Assembly (NCBI RefSeq): GCF_029893805.1 | Contig: NZ_JARXYP010000002.1 | Location: 1,054,001-1,118,000 of the forward strand | Length of the DNA stretch: 64,000 bases | Source: Streptomyces sp. SAI-135 | Lineage (GTDB): Bacteria; Actinomycetota; Actinomycetes; Streptomycetales; Streptomycetaceae | Reading direction: 5' to 3' | Shown: positions 42,406 through 51,528 of the stretch, in pieces | How the letters are laid out: each line of letters begins with the position of its first letter | Position numbering within the stretch: position 1 is the stretch's first letter | The notes under the pieces: model-generated | What the model was told of the DNA's origin: nothing | The model's database searches: none | What the model saw: only the letters and a program-made list of their open reading frames with translations | Program-made: the position numbers and the translations under genes

Positions 42406-44022
42406 GTGGAGTACAACCTTGCCGACCTGTTCGAGTCGGTCGTCGACGTGGTGCCGGACCGTGAGGCGCTCGCGTACATCGACATTCCCGGCACGGGCGC
42501 GGAGCGCCGGCTGACGTACGCGGAACTGGACGCCGCCGCCGACCGGATCGGCCACCATCTGCTCGACAGCGGAGTACGGGCGGGTGAGCACGTCGGACTG
42601 CACCTGTACAACGGGGTGGAGTACGTGCAGACGCTGCTGGGGTGCATGAAGGCGCGGATCGTCCCGGTCAACGTCAACTACCGGTATGTGGAAGAGGAGT
42701 TGGTCTATCTCTACCGGGACGCGGATCTGGTGGGGCTGGTCTTCGACGCCGAGTTCACGGACCGGGTGGCGGCAGCGCTTCCGCACACGGAGCGGCTGCG
42801 GCACCTGATACGGGTCGGGGCGGCCGGGCCGGGCGGGCTGCCGGCGGTGGACTTCGCGGACGCCGAGGCGTCCGGGTCGCCCGAGCGCGAGTTCCCGGCG
42901 CGTTCGGGAGACGACCAGTTCATCATCTACACCGGCGGGACCACCGGGATGCCCAAGGGGGTGATGTGGCGTCAGGAGGACCTGTTCTTCTCCGGGTTGG
43001 GCGGAGGCGCTCCGACCGGGGAGCCGGTGCGGCGGCCCGAGGAGCTCGCCGAACGGGTCGCGGCGGGCGGGGCGGGCATCACCTTCTTCCCCACGCCCCC
43101 GCTGATGCACGGCACGTCCACCCTGACCGCCCTCATCGGCTTCAACTTCGGCCAACGGGTCGTGCTGCACCGCAAGTTCGTGCCCGAGGAGGTGCTGCGG
43201 ACCGTCGAGCGGGAGAAGGTCAGCGCCATGTCGCTGGTGGGCGACGCGATGCTGCGGCCGCTGATCGACGCGCTGGAGGGCCCGATGAAGGGCACCGACA
43301 TGTCGTCGGTGTTCAGCGTGTCCTCGTCGGGCGCGATCATGTCGGACACGGTGAGCCGGCAGTTCCGGGCGCTCGTCCCCAACGCCATGCTGCTCAACAA
43401 CTTCGGCTCCTCCGAGTCCGGCTTCAACGGGACCGCGACGGAGGACTCCGGCCCCGAGCGGGGCTTCCGGGTCCGGGTCAACTCCCGTACCCAGGTGGTC
43501 GACCCGGCCACGCACGAGCCGGTGGCCGTGGGCGAGGTCGGGCGGGTCGCGCAGTGCGGCCATGTGCCGCTCGGCTACTACAACGACCCGCGGAAAACCG
43601 CCGAGACCTTCTTCGAGAAGGACGGGGAAAGGTGGGTGCTGCTCGGTGACATGGCCACCGTCGACGAGGAAGGGGTCGTCACCGTCCTCGGGCGGGGCTC
43701 GCAGTGCATCAACACGGGCGGCGAGAAGGTGTACCCGGAGGAGGTCGAGCAGGCGCTCAAGGCCCATCCGGACGTGTACGACGTACTCGTGGCCGGGGTG
43801 CCGGACGTGAAGTGGGGGCACCATGTGGCGGCCGTCGTGCAGTTGCGCGAGGGGGCCGGGCGGATGTCCCTGGACGAGCTCCAGTCGCACTGCCGGTCGC
43901 GGCTCGCGGGGTACAAGGTGCCGCGCCAGCTGGTGATCGCGGAGTCCATCCGCCGGTCGCCGAGCGGCAAGGCGGACTACCGGTGGGCGCAGAAGGTGGC
44001 GGCGGTGGCGGCCGACGGGTGA
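42406..44022 (+). CDS. Acyl-CoA synthetase, FadD19-like AMP-binding enzyme
   Basis: 538 residues. Adenylation motifs are IIYTGGTTGMPKGVMWR (P-loop), NNFGSSESGFNGT, LGDMATVDEEGVVTVLGRG and the catalytic Lys in RRSPSGKADYRW. VNVNYRYVEEELVYLYRDADLV and GGTTGMPKGVMWRQED closely resemble mycobacterial FadD19, the steroid side-chain CoA ligase, more than general FadD enzymes. It would activate a carboxylic side chain for the hydratase and thiolases transcribed divergently. The GTG at 42406 has AGGAGGA just upstream. Exact substrate not known. Confidence 0.87.
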   Translation: MEYNLADLFESVVDVVPDREALAYIDIPGTGAERRLTYAELDAAADRIGHHLLDSGVRAGEHVGLHLYNGVEYVQTLLGCMKARIVPVNVNYRYVEEELVYLYRDADLVGLVFDAEFTDRVAAALPHTERLRHLIRVGAAGPGGLPAVDFADAEASGSPEREFPARSGDDQFIIYTGGTTGMPKGVMWRQEDLFFSGLGGGAPTGEPVRRPEELAERVAAGGAGITFFPTPPLMHGTSTLTALIGFNFGQRVVLHRKFVPEEVLRTVEREKVSAMSLVGDAMLRPLIDALEGPMKGTDMSSVFSVSSSGAIMSDTVSRQFRALVPNAMLLNNFGSSESGFNGTATEDSGPERGFRVRVNSRTQVVDPATHEPVAVGEVGRVAQCGHVPLGYYNDPRKTAETFFEKDGERWVLLGDMATVDEEGVVTVLGRGSQCINTGGEKVYPEEVEQALKAHPDVYDVLVAGVPDVKWGHHVAAVVQLREGAGRMSLDELQSHCRSRLAGYKVPRQLVIAESIRRSPSGKADYRWAQKVAAVAADG

Positions 44023-44166
44023 CGGTCCGAACCCGGCCCGGTGCCGTTGAACCGAACGTGCCGTGCGACCGTACTGGTGGTGGCAGGCTCGGTCACCGGG
44101 CCCTGTTCGTCGTGCCGTCGCGGCAGGACCGCACGCCACAGCAAGACCGCACGGAAGGACCACCGG

Positions 44167-45957
44167 GTGTCGCTCTTCACTCGCTCAAGCCCACCGCAGG
44201 ACACCACTGAGGGCGAGAAGGACGCGGAGGGTGGGGGTGCGACGGGTGCCGAGGTGACACAGGAGGCCGTCGAGGCGGCCGGGGCACATCAGGACCCGGC
44301 GCGGCCCGGCTGGTTCGGCTGGTTCGGCTGGCGGCGCCGATACCCTCGTACGGCCCGCGGGGTTTCCGTGGGGGCGAGCGTGCTGGCCGGAGTCCTGCTG
44401 CTGGTCGTGATGCTCTCCCCCGCCCGGCTCGACCGCATGGAGTTCCAGGCGTTCCTGCGGCTCCCCGTCGAGGCGATCGTCCTCGCGGCCGTCCTGCTGG
44501 TGCTGCCTCCGAAGGTCCGCCGGATCGCGGCGGTGTTCTTCGGGGTCTTCATCGGGGTGCTCACCCTCGTGAAGCTGATGGACATGGGCTTCCGCCAGAC
44601 CATGGCCCGGCCGTTCGACCTGGTCTTCGACTGGGTCATGCTGGGCAACGCGACGGACTGGCTCCGGGAGTCGTTCGGGCGCACGGGCGAGGTGCTCGCG
44701 ATCGCCGGGGTGATCGTCCTGTTCCTCGCGGTCCTCGTGCTGTGCACGCTCGCGGTGGTGCGGTTGACGAACGTCATGTCCCGGCACCGTCCGCGGGCCG
44801 TTGTCACCACACTCGTCCTCGGAACCGTGTGGGTCACCTGCTTCAACCTGGGCGTGCAGTTCGGCGGGGCCGCCTTCGCCACCAAGGGCTACACCGGGTT
44901 CCTCGCCAACCGGATCCAGAACGTCCGCAACGGACTGGGGGACGCCGAGGTCTTCGAGAAGCAGTCCGCGGTCGACGCCTTCGCCGCCACGCCGCCCGAT
45001 CAGCTCCTGACCGGACTGCGCGGCAAGGACGTCCTGTTCACCTTCATCGAGAGCTACGGCCGGGTGGCGATCGACGATCCGGCGATGGCCCCGGAGATGG
45101 ACGCGACCCTGAAGAAGGGCGACGCGACGCTCAAGGCGGCCGGGTTCGCGTCGCGCAGCGGCTGGCTGAGCTCCCCGGTGACGGGCGCCGGCAGCTGGAT
45201 GGCCCACTCGACGTTCCTGTCGGGACTGTGGGTCAAGAACCAGCAGCGGTACCTCAACCTCACCTCCAGCGACCGCGCCACCCTCACCAGCTACTTCCAG
45301 AAGACCGGCGCCTGGCGCACGGTCGGGATCGTGCCGGGCGTGCGGAAGTCCTGGCCCGAGGGCAAGTACTTCGGGCTCGACCACATCTACGACTCCAAGC
45401 ACCTCGGCTACAACGGCCCCTACTTCAGCTGGACGCCCGTGCCGGACCAGTTCAGCCTGGAGGCCTTCCAGAAGCTGGAGCACGGCAAGAAGGACCGCGA
45501 CCCGATCATGGCGGAGATCATCCTGGCGTCCAGTCACAACCCCTGGTCGCCGATCGCCCACACGATCGACTGGGACGACCTCGGTGACGGTTCGGTCTTC
45601 GAGCAGATCAAGAAGGAGGGCACGAACCCGACGGAGGTCTGGAAGAGCCAGGAGCGGGTGCGCACCGAGTACCGCAAGGCCATCCAGTACTCCGTGGACA
45701 GCCTGACCCAGTGGATGCAGCGCTACGGAGACGAGAACACGGTCCTGGTCTTCCTCGGCGACCACCAGCCCGTCCCGACCGTCACCAAGGGCTCCACCAG
45801 CAGGGACGTGCCGGTCACGATCGTCGCCAAGGACCCGAGGATCCTCGACCGGGTCGACGACTGGAACTGGACCGACGGACTCAAGCCCGCCGACGACGCG
45901 CCCGAGTGGGGCATGGACAAGTTCCGCGACCGCTTCATGAAGGCGTTCGCGAAGTGA
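44167..45957 (+). CDS. Membrane-anchored sulfatase/alkaline-phosphatase-superfamily enzyme
   Basis: 596 residues. An acidic disordered N-terminus (about 1-50) precedes four to five transmembrane helices (about 60-225), then a large extracytoplasmic domain. The catalytic domain has LFTFIESYGRVAIDD with the metal-binding Glu, GSWMAHSTFLSGLW in the nucleophile region and VLVFLGDHQPVPTV with metal-binding Asp-His. The layout recalls LTA synthase/phosphoglycerol transferases, so it may modify a cell-envelope polymer. The GTG at 44167 has GGAAGGA 7 nt upstream. It is convergent with a FadD gene and stands alone. Confidence 0.85.
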   Translation: MSLFTRSSPPQDTTEGEKDAEGGGATGAEVTQEAVEAAGAHQDPARPGWFGWFGWRRRYPRTARGVSVGASVLAGVLLLVVMLSPARLDRMEFQAFLRLPVEAIVLAAVLLVLPPKVRRIAAVFFGVFIGVLTLVKLMDMGFRQTMARPFDLVFDWVMLGNATDWLRESFGRTGEVLAIAGVIVLFLAVLVLCTLAVVRLTNVMSRHRPRAVVTTLVLGTVWVTCFNLGVQFGGAAFATKGYTGFLANRIQNVRNGLGDAEVFEKQSAVDAFAATPPDQLLTGLRGKDVLFTFIESYGRVAIDDPAMAPEMDATLKKGDATLKAAGFASRSGWLSSPVTGAGSWMAHSTFLSGLWVKNQQRYLNLTSSDRATLTSYFQKTGAWRTVGIVPGVRKSWPEGKYFGLDHIYDSKHLGYNGPYFSWTPVPDQFSLEAFQKLEHGKKDRDPIMAEIILASSHNPWSPIAHTIDWDDLGDGSVFEQIKKEGTNPTEVWKSQERVRTEYRKAIQYSVDSLTQWMQRYGDENTVLVFLGDHQPVPTVTKGSTSRDVPVTIVAKDPRILDRVDDWNWTDGLKPADDAPEWGMDKFRDRFMKAFAK

Positions 45958-46008
45958 CGCGAGGGACACCGTTCGGGCCGGACTCCTGCGCAGGTCGTCC
46001 CTGCCGGA

Positions 46009-47502
46009 TCACGAGAACCGGTCCCGCAGCTCCCGCTTGAGGATCTTCCCGCTGGCGTTGCGCGGCAGCTCGTCCACGAACAGCACCCGCTTGGGTGCCT
46101 TGAAGTGGGCGAGCTTCTCCCGCGCGTGGTCCAGGAGTTCGGCCTCGGTGACCTCGCCGCGCGGGACGACGACCGCGGTGACCGCCTCGATCCAGCGCTC
46201 GTCGGGCAGGCCGACCACGGCGACCTCGGCGACGCCCTCGTGGGTGTAGAGGGCGTCCTCGACCTGGCGTGAAGCGACCAGCACCCCACCGGAGTTGATG
46301 ACGTCCTTCACCCGGTCGACGATCGTGAAGTAGCCGTGCGCGTCCCGCACCGCGAGGTCACCGGAACGGAACCAGCCGTCCCGGAAGGCTGCCTCGGTCT
46401 CCTCGGGCTTGTCCCAGTAGCCCTCGCACAACTGCGGCGACCGGTAGACGATCTCGCCGGGCGTGCCGTCGGGCACGTCCTTGCCGTCCTCGTCCACGAC
46501 CCGCGCGTCGACGAACAGGACGGTCCGGCCGCAGGAGTCCATCCGCCCCTTGTGCTCGTCGGGCGCGAGGACGGTGGCCAGCGGGCCGATCTCGCTCTGG
46601 CCGAAGCAGTTGTAGAAGGCCAGCTTCGGCAGCCGCTCGCGCAGCCGTTCCAGGACGGGCACCGGCATGATCGAGGCGCCGTAGTACGCCTTGCGCAGAC
46701 CGCTGAGATCGCGGGTGGCGAAGTCGGGTCGGCCGGCCAGGCCGATCCACACCGTGGGCGGCGCGAACAGACTGTCCGCGCGGCCCTGTTCGATCAGGTC
46801 GAAGAGCCGGTCGCCGTCGGGGGCGTCGAGGATGACGTTCGTCGCGCCGACCGCGAGGTACGGCAGCAGGAAGACGTGCATCTGCGCGGAGTGGTACAGC
46901 GGCAGCGAGTGCACCGGGCGGTCACCGGCGCTCAGGTCGCAGGCGGTGATCGCGCTCAGGTACTCGTGCACCAGGGCGCGGTGGGTCATCATCGCGCCCT
47001 TCGGCAGGGCCGTCGTCCCCGAGGTGTACAGCAGCTGGACGAGGTCCTCGCTGCGCGGTTCGGGCCCGTCGTACGGGTCGGTCGCGGTCAGGCGCGCCAG
47101 CAGGGAGTCGTCGGAGTCCCGCAGCGGCAGCGTACGCACTCCGTCCGGGAGCCGGCCCGCGAGGCCGGGGTCGGCGAGGACGAGCGTGCTGCCCGACTGG
47201 CCGACGACGTACGCCAGATCGTCGCCGCTGAGGTTCTGGTTGACCGGCACGTGCACCAGTCCCGCGCGGGCGCAGGCGAGGAAGGCGATCAGATACGCGT
47301 CCGAGTTGTGGCCGTAGGCGCCGACCCGGTCCCCGCGGTCGAGGCCCTGGTCGAGGAGCAGGCGCGCCGCGCGGGAGACGGCGTCGTCCAGTTCCTCGTA
47401 CGTCCATGAGCGCTCGCCGTACTCCACCGCGACGCGCGCCGGGGTGCGTCGCGCGCTGCGCCGCAGCACTCCGTCAACCGTACTGCCGTGTCCAGGCGTC
47501 AT
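46009..47502 (-). CDS. Long-chain fatty-acid-CoA ligase (FadD family)
   Basis: 497 residues. LLYTSGTTALPKGAMMTHR is the AMP-binding P-loop, followed by YNCFGQSEIGPLATVL, FRSGDLAVRDAHGYFTIVDR and the catalytic Lys in PRNASGKILKRELRD. The length is standard for short FadDs. It should make acyl-CoA from a fatty acid, ATP and CoA. It is divergent from the secreted acylase gene with a near-perfect 14-bp dyad 8 bp upstream of its ATG, so the two genes are probably co-regulated. Confidence 0.9.
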   Translation of the reverse strand: MTPGHGSTVDGVLRRSARRTPARVAVEYGERSWTYEELDDAVSRAARLLLDQGLDRGDRVGAYGHNSDAYLIAFLACARAGLVHVPVNQNLSGDDLAYVVGQSGSTLVLADPGLAGRLPDGVRTLPLRDSDDSLLARLTATDPYDGPEPRSEDLVQLLYTSGTTALPKGAMMTHRALVHEYLSAITACDLSAGDRPVHSLPLYHSAQMHVFLLPYLAVGATNVILDAPDGDRLFDLIEQGRADSLFAPPTVWIGLAGRPDFATRDLSGLRKAYYGASIMPVPVLERLRERLPKLAFYNCFGQSEIGPLATVLAPDEHKGRMDSCGRTVLFVDARVVDEDGKDVPDGTPGEIVYRSPQLCEGYWDKPEETEAAFRDGWFRSGDLAVRDAHGYFTIVDRVKDVINSGGVLVASRQVEDALYTHEGVAEVAVVGLPDERWIEAVTAVVVPRGEVTEAELLDHAREKLAHFKAPKRVLFVDELPRNASGKILKRELRDRFS

Positions 47503-47510
47503 ACGGGACA

Positions 47511-47524
47511 ACCTACCGGTTGGT
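47511..47524. promoter_or_regulatory. Operator-like dyad ACCTACC/GGTTGGT
   Basis: ACCTACCGGTTGGT differs at one position from a perfect palindrome. It lies 8 bp from the FadD start and 41 bp from the acylase start in a 63-bp divergent region. TetR-family repressors of fatty-acid genes commonly bind such ACC/GGT dyads. Confidence 0.6.
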
Positions 47525-47565
47525 ACGCTCAACCGCTCCTTCCCTCAATGTCGTTGGGAGGCACG

Positions 47566-49962
47566 ATGCGCACCCGCCCCAGACGCGCCGTCGTCGCGGC
47601 CGTCGCCCTGTCCGCGGCCGTCGGCGCCCTGCCGGCCGCAGCCGCGCAGGACCAGCACAGACAGCAGCATCCCTCGCACGGCGGCCTGTCCGCCACCATC
47701 CGCTACACCGAGTACGGCATCCCGCACATCCTCGCGGGGAACTACGCTGACCTCGGCTTCGGCACCGGGTGGGCGCAGGCCGCCGACCAGGTGTGCACCC
47801 TCGCCGACGGGTTCGTGACCGTGCGCGGCGAGCGTTCCCGCTACTTCGGGGCCGACGCGGCCTCGGACCCGGCACTCTCCTCGGCCACGAAGAACGTCTC
47901 CAGCGACCTGTACTTCCGCGGGGTGCGGGAGGCCGGGACGGTGGAGAAGCTGATGGCCACGCCCGCACCACGGGGCCCGAGCCAGGACGTGAAGGAGCTG
48001 ATGCGGGGCTTCACGGCGGGCTACAACGCCTGGCTGGCGAGGAACCGGATCACCGACCCGGCGTGCCGGGGTGCCGACTGGGTCCGTCCCGTGTCGGTCC
48101 GGGACGTGGCCGCGCGCAACTACGCGCTCGCCGTCCTGGGCGGCCAGGGCCGGGCCGTGGACGGCATCACCGCCGCGCGGCCGCCCGCGTCCACCGCCCC
48201 GACGGCCGGCGCACCGGACGCCCGGGACGCCGCTCGCGCGGCCCGGGACCTGTTCGCCGCCGACTCCGCCGACATGGGCTCCAACGCCGTCGCCTTCAGC
48301 GGGGCCACGACCGCGAACGGCCGCGGGCTCCTCCTCGGCAACCCCCACTACCCCTGGCAGGGCGGCCGCCGCTTCTGGCAGTCGCAGCAGACCATCCCCG
48401 GGAAACTGAACATCGCGGGCGGCTCGCTGCTGGGTTCGGCGACGATCTCCATAGGCCACAACGCACAGGTGGCCTGGAGCCACACGGTGGCCACCGGCGT
48501 CACCCTCAACCTGCACCAGCTGACCCTGGACCCGGCCGACCCGACCGTCTATCTGGTGGACGGCAGGCCGGAGCGGATGACCGAACGCCGGGTGACCGTC
48601 GCCGTCCAGGGCGGCGCACCGGTGACGCGGTCCCAGTGGTGGACGCGCTACGGTCCGGTCGTCACCTCCCTCGGGGCCGCGCTGCCGCTGCCCTGGACGA
48701 CCACGACGGCGTACGCCCTGGGCGACCCCAACGCCGCCAACCTGCGCGCCTCCGACACGGCTCTCGGCTTCAGCAGGGCCCGCAGCACCGACGACGTGCT
48801 CGGCGCCCTGAACCGCACGCAGGGTCTGCCGTGGGTCAACACGATCGCCGCCGACGCGCGCGGGCACACGCTGTTCACGCAGTCCCAGGTGCTCCCCCGG
48901 ATCACCGACGAGCTTGCCCAGCGCTGTTCCACCCCCCTGGGCAAGGTCACCTACCCCGCCTCGGGAGTGGCCGTCCTCGACGGCTCGCGCGGCGACTGCG
49001 CCCTCGGCAGTGATCCGGACGCCGTCCAGCCGGGCATCTTCGGTCCGGCGAGGATGCCCGTTCTGAAGGACGCCCCGTACGCGGAGAACTCCAACGACAG
49101 CGCCTGGCTCGCCAACGCCGAACGCCCGCTGACGGGTTACGAGCGGGTCTTCGGCACCGTGGGCACCCAGCGCTCGATGCGGACGCGCGGTGCCGTCCAG
49201 GACGTGTCCGCGATGGCCGCGCGAGGGAGGCTGACCGTACGGGATCTTCAGGAGCAGCAGTTCGCGAACCGGGTGCCCGCCGGCGACCTGGTGGCGGCCG
49301 ACGCGGCGAAGGCGTGCGCGGCCCTGCCCGGCGGCACGGCGACGGGCAGTGACGGCAAGGCCGTCGACGTCCGTGCGGCCTGCGGGGTGCTCGCGGCCTG
49401 GGACCGCACCGCGGACACCGGCAGCCGGGGCGCCCTGCTCTTCGACCGGCTGTGGCGGAAGCTGCCCGTGGCCCAGCTGTGGAAGGTGCCGTTCTCGGCG
49501 GCCGACCCCGTGAACACGCCGAACACCCTCGACACCGGCTCACCCGCCTTCACGAAGGCCCTCGCCGACACGGTCACCGAACTCGGGGCGGCGGGCATCG
49601 CACTGGACTCCCGGCTCGGCGGGCACCAGTTCGTCGTGCGCAACGGCAAGCGGATCGCCGTTCCGGGCGGCACCGAGTCGCTGGGGGTGTGGAACAAGGT
49701 CGAGCCGGTGTGGGACCCGGCGGGCGGCGGATACACGGAGGTGACGACCGGGTCCAGCTACATCCAGGCGGTGGGCTGGGACGGCGGCCGCTGTCCGGTG
49801 GCCCGGACCCTGCTGACGTACTCCCAGTCCTCGAACCCGGACTCGCCGCACTTCAGCGACCAGACCCGGCTGTTCTCGGCGGAGAGGTGGGTGTCCTCCC
49901 GGTTCTGCGAGAAGGACATCCTGACCTCCCCCGCGCTGCGGATCGTGCGGGTGCGCTCCTGA
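47566..49962 (+). CDS. Secreted penicillin/acyl-homoserine-lactone acylase-like Ntn hydrolase
   Basis: 798 residues. Signal peptide: MRTRPRRAVVAAVALSAAV then GALPAAAAQDQ. The alpha-chain part has GIPHILAGNYADLGFGTGWA. The autoproteolytic junction is ADSADMG/SNAVAFSG (about residue 243), giving a beta chain with N-terminal Ser. GNPHYPW and AENSNDSAWLANAERP are family features. The size and layout match streptomycete AhlM/aculeacin A acylase and PvdQ, which remove long acyl chains from amide-linked substrates. Penicillin, lipopeptide or AHL acylase activity cannot be told apart by reading. GGGAGG precedes the ATG. The divergent FadD could activate the released fatty acid. Confidence 0.87.
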   Translation: MRTRPRRAVVAAVALSAAVGALPAAAAQDQHRQQHPSHGGLSATIRYTEYGIPHILAGNYADLGFGTGWAQAADQVCTLADGFVTVRGERSRYFGADAASDPALSSATKNVSSDLYFRGVREAGTVEKLMATPAPRGPSQDVKELMRGFTAGYNAWLARNRITDPACRGADWVRPVSVRDVAARNYALAVLGGQGRAVDGITAARPPASTAPTAGAPDARDAARAARDLFAADSADMGSNAVAFSGATTANGRGLLLGNPHYPWQGGRRFWQSQQTIPGKLNIAGGSLLGSATISIGHNAQVAWSHTVATGVTLNLHQLTLDPADPTVYLVDGRPERMTERRVTVAVQGGAPVTRSQWWTRYGPVVTSLGAALPLPWTTTTAYALGDPNAANLRASDTALGFSRARSTDDVLGALNRTQGLPWVNTIAADARGHTLFTQSQVLPRITDELAQRCSTPLGKVTYPASGVAVLDGSRGDCALGSDPDAVQPGIFGPARMPVLKDAPYAENSNDSAWLANAERPLTGYERVFGTVGTQRSMRTRGAVQDVSAMAARGRLTVRDLQEQQFANRVPAGDLVAADAAKACAALPGGTATGSDGKAVDVRAACGVLAAWDRTADTGSRGALLFDRLWRKLPVAQLWKVPFSAADPVNTPNTLDTGSPAFTKALADTVTELGAAGIALDSRLGGHQFVVRNGKRIAVPGGTESLGVWNKVEPVWDPAGGGYTEVTTGSSYIQAVGWDGGRCPVARTLLTYSQSSNPDSPHFSDQTRLFSAERWVSSRFCEKDILTSPALRIVRVRS

Positions 49963-49974
49963 AGCCGGGGGGAC

Positions 49975-51528
49975 TCACACCGGTCGCGAGCGGCCCTGCC
50001 AGTACGGGTCCCGCAGGCGTCGCTTGTACAGCTTGCCGTTGGGATCGCGGGGCATCTCGCTGATGAAGTCGACGCTCTTCGGGCGCTTGTAGCCCGCGAG
50101 CCGTTCGGCGCAGTGGGCGAGGATGTCGGAGGCCAGGTCCGGCCCGGGTGTGTGGCCCGGGGCGGGTTCCACCACGGCCTTGACCTCCTCGCCCCAGTCG
50201 TCGTGCGGGATGCCGAAGGCGGCGGCGTCGGCGACGGCGGGGTGCTGGAGCAGCACCGACTCGATCTCGGCGGGGTAGATGTTCACCCCGCCGGAGATGA
50301 TCATGTCGATCTTGCGGTCGCGGAGGAAGAGGTAGCCGTCCTCGTCGAGGAGGCCGAGGTCGCCGACGGTGAAGAAGTCTCCGATGCGGTTCTTCCTCGT
50401 CTTGGCCTCGTCCTTGTGGTAGGCGAAGCCGCCGGTGTTCATCTTCAGGTAGACCGTGCCGAGTTCACCGGGCGGCAGCCGGTTGCCGTCGTCGTCGAAG
50501 ATCGCGAGCTCGCTGATGGGCCAGGCCTTGCCGACCGTGCCGGGTTTCTTCAGCCAGTCCTCGGCGGTGGCGAAGGCTCCGCCGCCCTCGCTGGCCGCGT
50601 AGTACTCCTCCACACAGGGTCCCCACCAGTCGAGCATCGCCCGCTTCACATGCTCGGGGCAGGGCGCGGCTCCGTGGATGGCGTGCCGCATGGACGAGAC
50701 GTCGTAGCGCGCCCTGACCTCCTCGGGCAGGGCCAGCAGACGGTGGAACTGGGTCGGGACCATGTGGGTGTGGGTGCACCGGTGCTCGTCGATGAGCCGC
50801 AGCATCTCCTCCGGCGTCCACTTGTCCATCAGGACCAGCGGGTGCCCGATGTGCAGGGACGCGGCGGCGAACTGGAGGACGGCCGTGTGGTACAGCGGTG
50901 AACAGACGAGGTGGACGTTGTCGTCGAAGGGCCGGATGCCGAAGATCCCGAGGAAGCCGCCGAGGTACGCCTCCTCCGGCAGCTTGCCGGGCAGCGGACG
51001 GCGGATACCGCGCGGGCGGCCCGTCGTGCCCGAGGTGTAGTTCATGACCCAGCCGAGCTCGCGGTCGGCCGGCGGCGAGTCCGGTTGTCCTTCGAGGAGT
51101 TCGGCATAGGGCCGGAAGCCCTCGACCTCGCCGACGGCGTACCGGCGGGTCGCCGGGAGGCCGGCCTCGTCGGCGGCCCGGCGCGCGGTCTCCCCGAACC
51201 TCTCGTGGGCCACGAGGACCTTCGCGCCGGAGTCGGCGACGATCCACGCGATCTCGGGGGCGACGAAGTGGTGGTTGACCGGGACCAGGTAGAACCCGGC
51301 CTGGCTCGCGGCGAGGTGCACGGCGAAGAACTCCGCGCTGTTGGGCAGGACGACGGCGAAGGCGTCCCCGCGTCGCAGGCCGGCCGCCCGCAGGCCGTGC
51401 ACGAGCCGGTTGGCGTCGGCGTGCAGGCGGCCCGCGGTCCAGGGCGAGCCGTCGGGGGCGACCAGGACCGTGCGCGCGGGGTCCTGCGCCGCCTGGGCCC
51501 AGAAGCCCGCGGGAGGTGTGCTCGTCAC
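49975..51528 (-). CDS. Acyl-CoA synthetase (AMP-binding)
   Basis: 517 residues. P-loop MNYTSGTTGRPRGIRRPLPG, EYYAASEGGGAFATAEDW, TVGDLGLLDEDGYLFLRDRKIDMIISGGVNIYP and the catalytic Lys in PRDPNGKLYKRRLRDPYW. The RRPLPG insertion after the P-loop resembles a branch of bile-acid/steroid or aromatic-acid CoA ligases more than long-chain FadDs. Its GTG overlaps the stop codon of the nitronate-monooxygenase-family gene (GTGA), so the two are translated in a coupled way. Substrate unknown. Confidence 0.88.
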   Translation of the reverse strand: MTSTPPAGFWAQAAQDPARTVLVAPDGSPWTAGRLHADANRLVHGLRAAGLRRGDAFAVVLPNSAEFFAVHLAASQAGFYLVPVNHHFVAPEIAWIVADSGAKVLVAHERFGETARRAADEAGLPATRRYAVGEVEGFRPYAELLEGQPDSPPADRELGWVMNYTSGTTGRPRGIRRPLPGKLPEEAYLGGFLGIFGIRPFDDNVHLVCSPLYHTAVLQFAAASLHIGHPLVLMDKWTPEEMLRLIDEHRCTHTHMVPTQFHRLLALPEEVRARYDVSSMRHAIHGAAPCPEHVKRAMLDWWGPCVEEYYAASEGGGAFATAEDWLKKPGTVGKAWPISELAIFDDDGNRLPPGELGTVYLKMNTGGFAYHKDEAKTRKNRIGDFFTVGDLGLLDEDGYLFLRDRKIDMIISGGVNIYPAEIESVLLQHPAVADAAAFGIPHDDWGEEVKAVVEPAPGHTPGPDLASDILAHCAERLAGYKRPKSVDFISEMPRDPNGKLYKRRLRDPYWQGRSRPV

